Part shown: piece after piece, positions 7,825 through 16,925 of the stretch | Position numbering within the stretch: the first letter of the stretch is position 1 | Layout: every line of letters begins with the position of its first letter | Source of the DNA: Polyangium sp. y55x31 | GTDB lineage: Bacteria; Myxococcota_A; Polyangia; Polyangiales; Polyangiaceae | Reading direction: 5' to 3' | Length of the DNA: 64,000 nucleotides | Assembly (NCBI RefSeq): GCF_029946505.1 | Contig: NZ_JARZHG010000001.1 | Coordinates: 558,001 to 622,000, forward strand | The notes under the pieces: generated by a model | Databases searched by the model: none | What the model was told of the DNA's origin: nothing | The model's input: only the letters and a program-made list of their open reading frames with translations | Made by a program: the position numbers and the translations under genes

Positions 7825-10263
7825 TCACGTGAACGTATGCACGCCCGAGGGGTGGATGAGGACGCCGATGGCCACGAGCTTCACCCCGTCCTCGTCGAGT
7901 TTCGCGCCCGCGGCCGTGGACTTGAGGCCCACCGTGCGGAGATTCACGCCCGTGAACGACATGGCCGTGCCCTTCGCGGAGGCCGTGAGCGCGCCGTAGC
8001 TCGAGGACTTGCCCGTCGCCGCTGCTTTGAACACGAACATGTTCAGCTTCACCCCGACGAGGTGCAGCTTGATCAGCATGTTGATGTCGAGGCTCGACGC
8101 CTGGTGCGTGATCGGCCCCGCCGCGACGTGGATCGTCGCCGCGCCGACGTCCACGGTCTCCGAGCCGCCGATCGTCGTGTCGTAGTTGCCGCCGACGAGC
8201 GCGCCGAGCACGGCGCCCGAATCGATGGTGCGCGCGCCCGCGATGTCCGTCGTCTGGTTGCCGCCGTAGTCCTGGAGGACCATCGCGCCGACGGTCTGAT
8301 CCCGCGTCGCGCCGTACGTCTCGGTCCAGTTCGCTGCGATGCTCGTCGTCCGCGTCGCGCCGTACGTCTCGCCCACGTCGCCGGAGACACTCTCCTTCAG
8401 GGCGCCGCCCACGGTGTTCGCGTGGCTCGCGCCCGTCTGCCGCGCCTCGTTGCCGCCGATGACCACGAGCCGGCTGCCGCCGATCATGCGGATCTGGTTC
8501 GCCCCGATGGTCTCGGTCTGGTTGCCGCCGACGGTGAGCGTGTCGTTCGCGCCGATCTGGATGGTCTGGTTGCCGCCGATCTCCTCGGTGTTGCTCGCAC
8601 CCACGGTCATCAGCGCGTCGGCGCCGACGTTCTCCACGCGCTCGTTTCCGACGTTCGTGACCATGTCCTTGCCGGCGTTCGTGTAGATGCGCTCGCTGCC
8701 GGCCGTGTCCTCGAACGAGATCTCGTTGCGCACGCCGCCGCCGGGCGTCGAGAGCGACCACATCGTGCTGTGCGTCGGGTTCGTCTGCGCGGGGCGGTTC
8801 TTACCGTTGTAAACGCGGCCCGTGACGAAGGGCCGATCGGGATCGCCGTCCTCGAACTCGACGATGACCTCGCACCCGACGCGTGGATGCCAGAGGCCGC
8901 CCTGGCCGCCGCGCGCGAACGGCTCGCTCACGCGGACCCACTTGCTCGAAGGCTCCTTGGCGATCCGTTTTTCCTCGGTGTCCCAATGAAATCGGAGCCG
9001 CACACATCCGATCGAGCGCGGGCCCCCGAGGTTCACCTCGGCCCCGCGCGCGCTCGGCTCTGCCGTCACGAACGCGGTCTGCGATCCGAGGATCCGAGGC
9101 TTGCGTGTCCTTCGCGCCGGGCGGTAGCGGCTCTCCGCGACGTCGCTCCCGCGGCCGCGGCAGGCGCACTCGATCTCGACGCGGAACGGCTCCGCAGGGG
9201 CGTCGCCCGCAGGGGTCGCGAGCACGCCTTGCTGATGGCCGACGGCATGGAGGCGCGTGACGAGGTACTCGCCCTCGTAGCGGGCCTTCGGGTGCTCCAG
9301 CGTGAAGATCGATCCCGCGGAGAGCACGCGCGTCACCCCCTCGCCGACGGCGAAGGAGGCCTCGGTGTGGAGCTCGTCGAGCCTCGCCTCGGCGAGGGGC
9401 GCTCCGAGCTCGGCGCTCTCGAAGGAGCCGCCGTGGAAGGCGTAGACGGACAGATCCTCCGAGGCGCCCGAGAGCGCGTCCACGTCGAGCGCGGGCTTCT
9501 CCCAGTTATACGCGCCGAGGTGGACCTTGGTCTCGCGCAGCCGCGCGCCGAGGCGGAACATGCCGATCGCGCGGCCGGGTTTGCCCGGACCGAACACGTC
9601 GTCGCCAGGGACGCGTGATCGGCCGAAATCCTTGTCCGAGAGCACGAGCAGGCTCGCGTCGTCGGTGTGCTCGAAGTGGTAGCTGATCCCCTCCTCTTCG
9701 AGCAGCCGCGCCACGAAATCGAGGTCGCTCTCGTTATACTGGACCACGTACGGCCGCGCCTTCGGGTCGTCGAGCCGGCTCGACTTGATACGAAACGTGA
9801 AGCGCTCGGACGCGGCCGTGAACGAGGGCGGGCCGACCGGCGGTTCGAGCGAGGCGCCCGAGGCGAGCGTCATCCCCGCGTCGTCGCGGAGCACGCTCTC
9901 GATGATTTGCCGCAAGGTTTTGTCGAGGAAGATGCGGCTCCGCGTGCGGTAGCGCGCGCGCGCGAGCGGCGGTTCGAGGACCACGCGGTAAACCGAGCCC
10001 TCAGGGACGGTGGTGAGGTCCTCGGCCTCGGTGACGACGCCGTGCACGACCTTCCACGCGGGCACCGAGGCCGTCGCGATCCAGAGGCTCGCCCGCTTGC
10101 CGATCATGGCTTCGGGATCGAGATCGGCCTCCTTCGCGAGAAGATGGATCTCGTAGCGGAAGAGGCGGCTCATCCCCTCCTCGCCCTCGAACCGCGCGAC
10201 GCGCAAGGGCTCCGGGCTCTCGGCCTCGTCCTCCCACGCAAACACGAAATCGTCGGTGTTCAT
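7825..10263 (-). CDS. vgrG: VgrG spike protein (copy 1)
   Basis: This 812-residue VgrG/TssI protein has a gp27-like N-terminal half ('FRYEIHLLAK', 'GVVTEAEDL', 'RIFLDKTLRQI', 'QYNESDLDFVARLLEEEGI'), a gp5 OB-fold ('CVRLRFHWD', 'WVRVSEPFA', 'GDPDRPFVTGRVYNGKNRP') and a long beta-helix of repeated GxNxTxxIG units. The last about 100 residues are unlike the tails of copies 2 and 3 and end 'LIHPSGVHTFT'. VgrG trimers form the puncturing spike of type VI secretion systems. ATG at 10263. It lies 28 bases after copy 2 and seven before the DUF2169 fusion. No enzymatic extension is recognisable, so it is a structural spike. Confidence 0.95.
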   Translation of the reverse strand: MNTDDFVFAWEDEAESPEPLRVARFEGEEGMSRLFRYEIHLLAKEADLDPEAMIGKRASLWIATASVPAWKVVHGVVTEAEDLTTVPEGSVYRVVLEPPLARARYRTRSRIFLDKTLRQIIESVLRDDAGMTLASGASLEPPVGPPSFTAASERFTFRIKSSRLDDPKARPYVVQYNESDLDFVARLLEEEGISYHFEHTDDASLLVLSDKDFGRSRVPGDDVFGPGKPGRAIGMFRLGARLRETKVHLGAYNWEKPALDVDALSGASEDLSVYAFHGGSFESAELGAPLAEARLDELHTEASFAVGEGVTRVLSAGSIFTLEHPKARYEGEYLVTRLHAVGHQQGVLATPAGDAPAEPFRVEIECACRGRGSDVAESRYRPARRTRKPRILGSQTAFVTAEPSARGAEVNLGGPRSIGCVRLRFHWDTEEKRIAKEPSSKWVRVSEPFARGGQGGLWHPRVGCEVIVEFEDGDPDRPFVTGRVYNGKNRPAQTNPTHSTMWSLSTPGGGVRNEISFEDTAGSERIYTNAGKDMVTNVGNERVENVGADALMTVGASNTEEIGGNQTIQIGANDTLTVGGNQTETIGANQIRMIGGSRLVVIGGNEARQTGASHANTVGGALKESVSGDVGETYGATRTTSIAANWTETYGATRDQTVGAMVLQDYGGNQTTDIAGARTIDSGAVLGALVGGNYDTTIGGSETVDVGAATIHVAAGPITHQASSLDINMLIKLHLVGVKLNMFVFKAAATGKSSSYGALTASAKGTAMSFTGVNLRTVGLKSTAAGAKLDEDGVKLVAIGVLIHPSGVHTFT
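8118..8680 (-). repeat. Degenerate tandem repeats encoding the VgrG1 beta-helix
   Basis: The coding strand reiterates short units for GA/GGN-x-T-x-x-I/V-G over about 190 codons. Sequence drift between units is high, but GGCAACCAGAC-like cores recur. The same kind of block is present in the two other vgrG genes, so these stretches are likely places for recombination or gene conversion between copies. The boundaries are approximate. Confidence 0.7.
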
Positions 10264-10291
10264 CGGTGTCCTCGTGCCAGCGCGAGCGCCC

Positions 10292-12742
10292 TCAAAGCTT
10301 GATGATGAGCCCGACCCTCGTCTTGACCCCGTTGTTCTGCATGTGTCCCCCGTCGACGCGCGTGAGCAGGCCGAAGAAGTCCACGTCCGCGCCGACGAAC
10401 TCCAGGTTGAGCCCGGCGGCCGCGGCGCTCACGCCCATCGTCGACGACGAGTACCCCGTGGCGCCGAGCGCGATCCCGCCGATGGTCACGTCGAGGCCCG
10501 TGATCGTATACTTGGCGACGTCGACGTCGCTCCGGTTCGAATCGAGCGCCTTGTACCGAGGCGCGAGGTAGATCGCGCCGCCGCCCGTGCTCAGCGTGTG
10601 ATCGCCTGTGACCTTCGTCGTCACCGAGCCTGCCACGATGCGGATCGAGGCGGCGGAGACCGTCGTGTCGAGGCTCGCGCACGAGAGATCCCGGTTCCCT
10701 CCGACCATCTTGAGGTGCGCCGCGCCGAACGACTGCGTGTGCGCGCCCGTGATCGTCGTGGTCCGGTTGCCGCCCACGCTCTCCGTCTCCATCGCGGCGA
10801 CGCTCGTCGTCAGCGTGCCGCCGATCTCTTCGGTCACGCTGCCGCCGACGAGCTCGGTGTGCGAGGCCGCGATCGAGATCGACTGATCCGCGCCGACGAA
10901 ATGCCCCTCGTTGCCGCCGATCACCGTCATCGCGTTCGCGCCGATCGTCGTCGACACGTTCCCCCCGATGAGGGCCGTGTCGTTGCCGCCGACCGTCACC
11001 GTCTCGTCGCCGCCGATCGTCACGGAGCAGTTCGCGCCGATGGTCTCGGTGTCGTTCGCGCCGACCTTCATCGCGCTGTTCGCACCCACGGTCTCGGTGC
11101 GCTCGTTGCCGACGTCGGTCTCCATGTCCTTGCCGGCGTTCGTGTAGATACGCTCGGCGCCCGAGGTGTCGTCGAACGTGATCTCGTTGTGCACGGCGCC
11201 GCCGGGGCTCGCGTTCGACTTCAGCGTGCTGATCGTGGGCGCTCCGCCGTGGTAGGGCCGGTTCTTGCCGTTGTAAACGCGGCCGACGACGAGGGGCCGA
11301 TCCGGATCTCCCTCCTCGAAGTCGACGATGACCTCCGTGCCCACGCGCGGATGCCACACGCCGCCCATGCCGCTTCCGGCGAAGGGTTCGCTCACCCTCA
11401 CCCAGGCGCTCGACGGCTCCTTCGCGAGCCGCGCCTCGTCCGTGTCCCAGTGGAACCGCAGGCGCACGCAGCCGATCTGCGCGCCCGCCGGGCCGCCGAT
11501 GTGGATCTCCGCGCCCGCCGAGGAAGGCTCCGCCGTCACGATGGCCGTTTGTGTACCAACGATCCGCGGCCTCGGCGTGACCCGCGGCGGGCGGAACCCG
11601 CTCTCCTCGATCGAGGTCCCCTGCCCCCGGCGCGCGCATTCGAACCGCGCGAGGAAAGGCTCGCTCGCGCCGCCGTCCGCGCCGCTCGGCAGCACGCCCG
11701 CTTGCTCGGCCGCGACCTCGATCGAGGTCACGAGGTACTCGCCTTCGAAGCGTGGCTTCTTGTGTTCGAGCTTGAAGATGGTCCCGGCGCCGAGGACCCG
11801 CAGGTGCCCCTCGCCTCGCGCGAAACGGGCCTCGGTCCTGTGCCGTTCGAGCCGCGCCTTCGCGAGTGGCCTTCCCTGGCTCGCTTCGTCCGGGTAGCCG
11901 CCCGGGTACACCACCTCGAAGAGATCCGCTTCCTTGCCGCCGGCCCGCGCGGCCATCTCGAGCCCAGGCAACTTCCAGTTGTACTCGCCGAGCGAGACCG
12001 CCTCGGGCCGCATCCTTCCGCCCGTGAAGAACCCGCGGATCTCGCGCCCGTCGATGCCGATGCCGACGAGATCCGGCGAGAGACGCGGCCGGCCCGCATC
12101 GCTGTCGGTGAATACGAGCAGGCTCGTCTCCGCGCCGTTCTCGACGTGGTAGGTGATCCCTTCCTCCTCGAGCAGGCGCGCGACGAACGCGAAGTCGCTC
12201 TCGTTGTACTGCACGACGAACGGCCGAACGCGTCGGCTATCGAGCCGCGACGTGTCCTCGACGCGCCACGCGAACGCCTCCTTTGCCGGCGCGAACCCCG
12301 CGTCGCCGAGATCGGGCGCGGGCGCCTCGGCGCCTGCCTCGCGGACGAGCGGATCGCCGAGGAGCACGGCCGAGACGATCTCGCGCAGCGTCTTGTCGAG
12401 GAAGATCCTGCACCGCCGTCGATGCATCGCGCGCGCGAACGGCGGCGCGAGGACCACACGCAGCGTGCGTCCTTCCGGCAGCCGCGAGATCTCCTCGGCC
12501 TCGACGACGATGCCGTGCACGGTCTTCCACGCGGGCGCCGAGAGCGTCGTGATCCGCAGCGTCGCGCGTTTGCCCACGAGCGCCGCGACGGCGGTGGTCC
12601 CGGCCGGATCGAGCAGGAGGATCTCGTAGCGGTAGAGCGACGAGAGCGCCTCGATCCCGCGAAACCGCGCGACCCGCAGGGCGGCCCAGGGATCGGCCCC
12701 GGAGACGTCTTCGCAAGCGAACGTGTAGTCGAAGCTCGGCAT
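10292..12742 (-). CDS. vgrG: VgrG spike protein (copy 2)
   Basis: This 816-residue VgrG has the same order of parts as copy 1: gp27-like half, OB-fold with 'VRLRFHWDTDEARLAKEPSS' and 'GRVYNGKNRP', beta-helix, then a divergent tail of about 90 residues ('YTITGLDVTIGGIALGATG' to 'VGLIIKL'). The frame is open for 34 more codons upstream, but that segment is Arg-rich and would run back over the copy 3 stop. The ATG at 12742 leaves 14 bases after copy 3 and aligns with the 'MxxDxFxFACE' starts of its sisters. Copies 2 and 3 share more N-terminal wording with each other than with copy 1. Confidence 0.95.
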   Translation of the reverse strand: MPSFDYTFACEDVSGADPWAALRVARFRGIEALSSLYRYEILLLDPAGTTAVAALVGKRATLRITTLSAPAWKTVHGIVVEAEEISRLPEGRTLRVVLAPPFARAMHRRRCRIFLDKTLREIVSAVLLGDPLVREAGAEAPAPDLGDAGFAPAKEAFAWRVEDTSRLDSRRVRPFVVQYNESDFAFVARLLEEEGITYHVENGAETSLLVFTDSDAGRPRLSPDLVGIGIDGREIRGFFTGGRMRPEAVSLGEYNWKLPGLEMAARAGGKEADLFEVVYPGGYPDEASQGRPLAKARLERHRTEARFARGEGHLRVLGAGTIFKLEHKKPRFEGEYLVTSIEVAAEQAGVLPSGADGGASEPFLARFECARRGQGTSIEESGFRPPRVTPRPRIVGTQTAIVTAEPSSAGAEIHIGGPAGAQIGCVRLRFHWDTDEARLAKEPSSAWVRVSEPFAGSGMGGVWHPRVGTEVIVDFEEGDPDRPLVVGRVYNGKNRPYHGGAPTISTLKSNASPGGAVHNEITFDDTSGAERIYTNAGKDMETDVGNERTETVGANSAMKVGANDTETIGANCSVTIGGDETVTVGGNDTALIGGNVSTTIGANAMTVIGGNEGHFVGADQSISIAASHTELVGGSVTEEIGGTLTTSVAAMETESVGGNRTTTITGAHTQSFGAAHLKMVGGNRDLSCASLDTTVSAASIRIVAGSVTTKVTGDHTLSTGGGAIYLAPRYKALDSNRSDVDVAKYTITGLDVTIGGIALGATGYSSSTMGVSAAAAGLNLEFVGADVDFFGLLTRVDGGHMQNNGVKTRVGLIIKL
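10580..11140 (-). repeat. Degenerate tandem repeats encoding the VgrG2 beta-helix
   Basis: The run of GANxxETIGAN- and GGNxxTxIG-type units is parallel to that in copies 1 and 3. Unit number and wording differ, so the three shafts are homologous but not identical. The boundaries are approximate. Confidence 0.7.
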
Positions 12743-12756
12743 ACGTCCTCTTGGTC

Positions 12757-15213
12757 TCAGGCCTCGACGTTCGGCCCGCCGCCCTGGTTGTCCACGCCCG
12801 ACGCGACGAGCCCCACGGCGGCGATCTTGAGGATCCCGCCGCACATCCTCTTCTCGAAGCCGTACGCGCTCGGGCTCGCGCCGCTCTTCGACTTGGCGAG
12901 CCCCGTGACGTCACGCGCCATGCCGATCGCCTCCAGCGTGATCACGTTGTACGAGGAGGACGATCCCTGCGCGTCGAGCTTCGCGCTCTTGATGTCGTCC
13001 TCGAACGCCGAGAACGTGAGGTGCAGCGGGCCCGACCGCGTGATCGAGCCGCCCACCTCGAGCGTCTGCGGGCCCCCGCTCGCCTCGATCTCGACCGCGC
13101 CCACCTTCGTCGTGACGCTGCCCGTCACCACGGTGCTGTAGTTGCCGCCGATCATCATCAGCCGCGCGGCGCTCACGGAGAGCGCGTGCGAGGCCGCGCT
13201 CTCGGTCACGTCCCCGCCCACCGAGACCTTCATCATCGCGCCGAAGCTCTCGGTCACCGCCCCGCCCACGGTCGTCTCGCGCGAAGCGCCATACGACTCG
13301 CTCACGTCCGCGCCGACGTTCTCGGTGACGCTCCCGCCGACGCCGATCGTCTGGGATCCGCCGACCATGTTCAGCTCGTTCGCGCCGACCGAATGCGCGT
13401 GATTGCCGCCGATGATGGTCACCGTGTTGCCGCCGATGGTGATCGTCTGGTTGCCGCCGATCGTGAGCGTGTCGTTCGCGCCGACGCTCTCCGTGCGGTT
13501 CGCGGCGATGGTCTCGGTGTTGTCGCCGCCGACGGTCATCTTCGCGTTCGACACCACGCTCTCGCGCCGGAAGTTCGCGACGTCCGTCGTCTGATCCTTG
13601 CCGGCGAAGTAGTGCAGCATCTCGGCGCCCGCCGCGTCGCCGAACATGATCTCGTTGTACGTGCCGCCGCCGGGCGTCGAGAGCGACTTCATCGAGCTCT
13701 CGTGCCCCGCGCCGCGCGCGGGCAGGTTCGCGCCGTTGTAGACGCGGCCGACGACGACGGGTCTGTCGGGGTCGCCCTCGTCGAAGTCGACGATCACCTC
13801 GTCACCGACGCGCGGATGGAACACCGCCCCTTCGCCGGCGCCGGCGAAGATCTGGCTGACGCGCACCCAGAGGCTCGAAGGCTCCTTCGCGAGGCGCGCC
13901 GCTTCCGTGTCCCAGGGAAACCGCAGCCGCACGCAACCCAGGCCGAGCCCGTCCGGCCCGCCCACGTTGACCTCGGCCCCGGGAGCGCTCGGATCGGCCG
14001 TCACCACGGCGGTCTGCACGCCCCGGATACGCGGCTTCGGCGTGCGAAGCGCCGGGCGGAACCGCGACGGCTCGACGGCGCTCCCCGCGCCGCGCCGCGC
14101 GAGCTCGAAGCGCGCCTCCCACGGCACCACGTCCTCGGCCGCCGGCTGCGCGAGGACGCCCGCTTGCGCCCCGCGCACGTCGAGGCGCGTGACGACGTAC
14201 TCGCCCTCGTGGTCCGGCTCCTGGGCTTCCATCTCGAAGATCGATCCGGCCGAGAGCACCCGCACCGAGCCCGCGCCGGCCGCATACCTCGCCTCCACGC
14301 GATACCGATCGAGCCTGGCGGACGCGAGCGGCTCACCCTTGCCGGCCGCATCGGCGTACGCGCCGGGGTAATGGTACTCGGCGAGATCGCCGCTGCCGGC
14401 CTTGGCCGTGATGTCGAGCGTCGGCTTCCTCCAGTCGTGATCGTCGAGCACGACACGCGTCGGGCGCAGCCGGGCGCCGAGCGCCACGTGGCTCACGCTC
14501 CGGCCGGGGATCGCCGCGCCGAGCTGCGCGGGTTCGAGGCGCGGCCTGCCGGCGTCGTGATCGGCCAGCACGAGCAGGCAAGTCTCCCTGCCGTTCTCGA
14601 AGTGATAGCTGATGCCCTCTTCTTCGAGCAGACGCGAGACGAACGCGAAATCGCTCTCCTCGTACTGCACGACGAACGGTCGCGCGCGTGGATCGTCGAG
14701 GCGCGAGGTGTCCGTCACGCGGAAGGTGAAGAGCTCGCGGGCGGGGGAAAAACTCGGCGCATTGTCGTCGTCTTCGACTTCGGCGGCGCTCCGGTGCTCC
14801 ATGAGCGGATCCCCGGCGAGGACGGCCTCGAGGATCCGGCGGAGGCTTTTGTCGAGGAAGATGCGGCACCGCGTGCGGTGCTGCGCCCGCGCCCAGGGCG
14901 GGTCGAGGATCACGCGGAGGAGCGTGCCCTCGGGGACATCGGCGAGCTCCGAGGCCTCGCGGACGATGCCATGAACGACCTTGAAGGGTGGATTCGACAA
15001 CGTGGCGATACGTAACGTCGCGCGTTTGCCGACGAGGTCGCGCGGATCGACGTCGGCGGCAGAGGCCTTCGCGAGCAGGGTGATCTCGTAGCGGTACGGC
15101 TCGGAGAGCGCTTCCCGGCCGCGAAAACGCACGACGCGGAGCGCCCCCCACGCCCCGAAAGGCCCCTCGCCGGGGATGGCTTCGCATGCGAAGGCGAAAT
15201 CGTCATTGGGCAC
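12757..15213 (-). CDS. vgrG: VgrG spike protein (copy 3, first gene of the operon)
   Basis: This 818-residue VgrG is the promoter-proximal gene. It has a gp27-like half ('YRYEITLLAKA', 'IVREASELADVPEG', 'RIFLDKSLRRILEAVLAGDPLM'), an OB-fold ('VRLRFPWDTEAARLAKEPSS', 'GDPDRPVVVGRVYNGANLP'), a beta-helix and a unique tail ending 'VDNQGGGPNVEA'. ATG at 15213; a purine-rich GGAAGGGGGA is about 12 bases upstream and a GTG lies in frame six bases earlier. The sequence upstream is a 600-base gap, where the operon promoter should lie. Nothing in the tail matches a known toxin. Confidence 0.95.
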   Translation of the reverse strand: MPNDDFAFACEAIPGEGPFGAWGALRVVRFRGREALSEPYRYEITLLAKASAADVDPRDLVGKRATLRIATLSNPPFKVVHGIVREASELADVPEGTLLRVILDPPWARAQHRTRCRIFLDKSLRRILEAVLAGDPLMEHRSAAEVEDDDNAPSFSPARELFTFRVTDTSRLDDPRARPFVVQYEESDFAFVSRLLEEEGISYHFENGRETCLLVLADHDAGRPRLEPAQLGAAIPGRSVSHVALGARLRPTRVVLDDHDWRKPTLDITAKAGSGDLAEYHYPGAYADAAGKGEPLASARLDRYRVEARYAAGAGSVRVLSAGSIFEMEAQEPDHEGEYVVTRLDVRGAQAGVLAQPAAEDVVPWEARFELARRGAGSAVEPSRFRPALRTPKPRIRGVQTAVVTADPSAPGAEVNVGGPDGLGLGCVRLRFPWDTEAARLAKEPSSLWVRVSQIFAGAGEGAVFHPRVGDEVIVDFDEGDPDRPVVVGRVYNGANLPARGAGHESSMKSLSTPGGGTYNEIMFGDAAGAEMLHYFAGKDQTTDVANFRRESVVSNAKMTVGGDNTETIAANRTESVGANDTLTIGGNQTITIGGNTVTIIGGNHAHSVGANELNMVGGSQTIGVGGSVTENVGADVSESYGASRETTVGGAVTESFGAMMKVSVGGDVTESAASHALSVSAARLMMIGGNYSTVVTGSVTTKVGAVEIEASGGPQTLEVGGSITRSGPLHLTFSAFEDDIKSAKLDAQGSSSSYNVITLEAIGMARDVTGLAKSKSGASPSAYGFEKRMCGGILKIAAVGLVASGVDNQGGGPNVEA
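13040..13600 (-). repeat. Degenerate tandem repeats encoding the VgrG3 beta-helix
   Basis: This is the third example of the repeated GGN/GAN-x-(T/L)-x-(I/V)-(I/V)-G coding units, here with several SVGAN- and MVGG-type variants. The boundaries are approximate. Confidence 0.7.
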
Positions 15214-15815
15214 GCGCGGTCCCCCTTCCTCGAAGCGATGTTCACCTGATGCGGGCGGGGGTTCAAGGGGGGTGGAGACGGGGCGCGCTCGTAAATTGTT
15301 GACGCGCCACGAAATCGTACGCAGGATTGCTCATTTTGTCGCGCGCACGATTACAAGCGGATGCAAGACCACGCCGCGCTCGGTAGGGACCCCCTTGCGG
15401 GTATCGATCGCCTTCGGTAGCGTGCCTACTTACAATGGGCGAAGAATACCTACCAGACGTATACGTAAGAAATGCCGCTCGATATCAAACCGGGACCACT
15501 TCATCCGTGGAAGAATTCTTCGGCAGGGCGCTCTTGGAGACCACATCCGGGTTCTTCGGGACAACGCCGGTTCTGATCTGGAATCAGTCAGCCCTGTACG
15601 AATTTCCGCTCTGGAAACGCCGACGATGCTAAGGATCCGCACCCGCAGCCACATGGAGCTGCAACGCGATCCCGTGCCCGAAGGCGAGAGATCGCGCGGC
15701 CTGCCCGCCCAGCCCCTTGCAACGCGGGTCGTTGGCAGGCAAAGGAGATTCCGCCGTACGATTCGTACGCACTTCCGTCCTAGACGTTGTAGGATTGATG
15801 GTGGAGACATAGCCG
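15214..15815. other. 602-base intergenic region between the vgrG operon and the V4R-STAS gene
   Basis: This divergent control region should contain promoters for the vgrG operon (minus) and the STAS gene (plus), but no consensus sigma-70 or sigma-54 promoter is convincing. It is visibly less GC-rich than its flanks. It holds a 10-base palindrome ACGTATACGT (15457-15466) and the CGTACG-att-CGTACG repeat listed separately. A 65-codon plus-strand frame at 15435-15632 has no ribosome-binding site and a composition unlike the neighbouring genes, so I do not call it. No RNA gene was recognised. Confidence 0.5.
15755..15769. promoter_or_regulatory. Inverted repeat CGTACG-att-CGTACG upstream of the STAS gene
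   Basis: Two identical self-complementary CGTACG hexamers are separated by three bases, 46 bases before the STAS start codon. The position and symmetry suit a dimeric regulator. No protein can be assigned. Confidence 0.35.
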
Positions 15816-16892
15816 ATGATCGAACGCGCGACCCTGGGCGGTGTTGAATTCGAATACGATACGGAACGTAAGACGATACGTATGGCAGGAAACCCCGGCA
15901 TTTTCATCTGGGTCGAGAGTACCCTGGCCGGCCTGCTCTCGGGGCTGCAGCGCATGGTCGGCACCGAGCGGATCCGGCTCTCGCTCCACGGTGGCGGGCG
16001 CGACGGCGTCGAGGAGGATTGGAATTACATCTGCCAGTCTCCCACCTTCGAACAGGGCTTCGCCCAGCTCACCCAGGTGGCCGCGTCCGCCGGCTGGGGC
16101 GTCTGGGAGCTCGTCTCGCTGGATCGGACGGCCAAGGAGGCGCGCGTACGTGCCCGAAATCACTGGGAGGCCGATTGCCAGAGGGCGCTCGGGGTGAGCT
16201 GGGGCTCGAGTTATCTCGGCGGCAAATTCGCGGGGATCTTCCAGCGCCTCTTCGGGGTCTCGCAATGCTGGGCCGAGCAGGTCGCATTCGCGGCGAAGGG
16301 AGAGGAATACGACGAATTCGTCATCCGGCCCTCGGACATGAGCCTGGAGGACCGTGTCGAGCGCCTGCTCGGCACCGACGAGGCGACCAAAGCCGACCTG
16401 GCGGTGGCCCTCGAACGCGTGCGCAAAGAGGTGGAGGAGCGCGCCGAGACCGAAAAAGAGCTGCGGGAAAAGCTCGACCTCATCGCGCGCCAGGAAGAGG
16501 CCATTCGCGCCCTGTCCACCCCGATCATCGAGGTCTGGGACGGCGTGATCACCCTGCCGCTGATGGGGGTCGTCGACAGCCAGCGCGCCGCCGAGACCAT
16601 GACGCGCTTGCTCGAGTCCGTCGTGCAGAAAAACGCGCGGCACGCAATCATCGATTTGACGGGCGTGGAGGTGATCGACACGTCCACCGCCGACCACATC
16701 CTGCGGCTCGTCCGCGCCGCCGAACTGCTCGGCGCGCGCTGCGTGATCACCGGCATCCGCCCCGCCGTCGCCCAGACGATGGTGTCGATCGGCATCGATC
16801 TGTCGAAGCTCGTGACGCTCGCGAGCCTGCGCGACGGCCTCTTGTTCTGCATGGGCGGAGCGCGCGCGGTCGGTCGGTCGAGTGTTCGGTAG
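15816..16892 (+). CDS. V4R-STAS domain protein (RsbR-like sensor regulator)
   Basis: This 358-residue protein has three parts. About 1-180 looks like a V4R (4-vinyl-reductase-type ligand-binding) domain, with 'WGVWELVSLD', 'GVSWGSSYLGGKFAGIFQRLFG' and a conserved Cys/Glu pair. About 185-235 is a coiled coil rich in Glu and Arg. About 238-345 is a STAS domain with 'LSTPIIEVWDGVITLPLMGVVD' and 'IIDLTGVEVIDTSTADH', where the Thr/Ser after 'VID' are the usual phosphoacceptors. RsbR-type proteins build stressosomes and hold an anti-sigma network in check. No RsbS or RsbT is adjacent. GGAG about nine bases upstream supports the ATG at 15816. It ends 33 bases from the convergent histidine kinase gene. 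Confidence 0.85.
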   Translation: MIERATLGGVEFEYDTERKTIRMAGNPGIFIWVESTLAGLLSGLQRMVGTERIRLSLHGGGRDGVEEDWNYICQSPTFEQGFAQLTQVAASAGWGVWELVSLDRTAKEARVRARNHWEADCQRALGVSWGSSYLGGKFAGIFQRLFGVSQCWAEQVAFAAKGEEYDEFVIRPSDMSLEDRVERLLGTDEATKADLAVALERVRKEVEERAETEKELREKLDLIARQEEAIRALSTPIIEVWDGVITLPLMGVVDSQRAAETMTRLLESVVQKNARHAIIDLTGVEVIDTSTADHILRLVRAAELLGARCVITGIRPAVAQTMVSIGIDLSKLVTLASLRDGLLFCMGGARAVGRSSVR

Positions 16893-16893
16893 A

Positions 16894-16911
16894 AATGGGG
16901 CCTTGCCCATT
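16894..16911. terminator. Hairpin between convergent STAS and histidine kinase genes
   Basis: AATGGG and CCCATT pair exactly around a 6-base loop, one base after the STAS stop codon and 15 before the kinase stop codon on the other strand. The position fits a shared bidirectional terminator, but there is no U-run on either side. Confidence 0.4.
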
Positions 16912-16925
16912 CCCACGGAACATCG

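Noticed and set aside
10256-15015. Long plus-strand frames antisense to the vgrG genes
   Set aside because: They are shadows of the vgrG coding bias, full of Arg, Asp and Ala, with no domain or start site.
15435-15632. 65-codon plus-strand frame in the gap before the STAS gene
   Set aside because: It has no ribosome-binding site, its base composition is unlike the neighbouring genes, and the translated sequence shows no domain. Probably control DNA.
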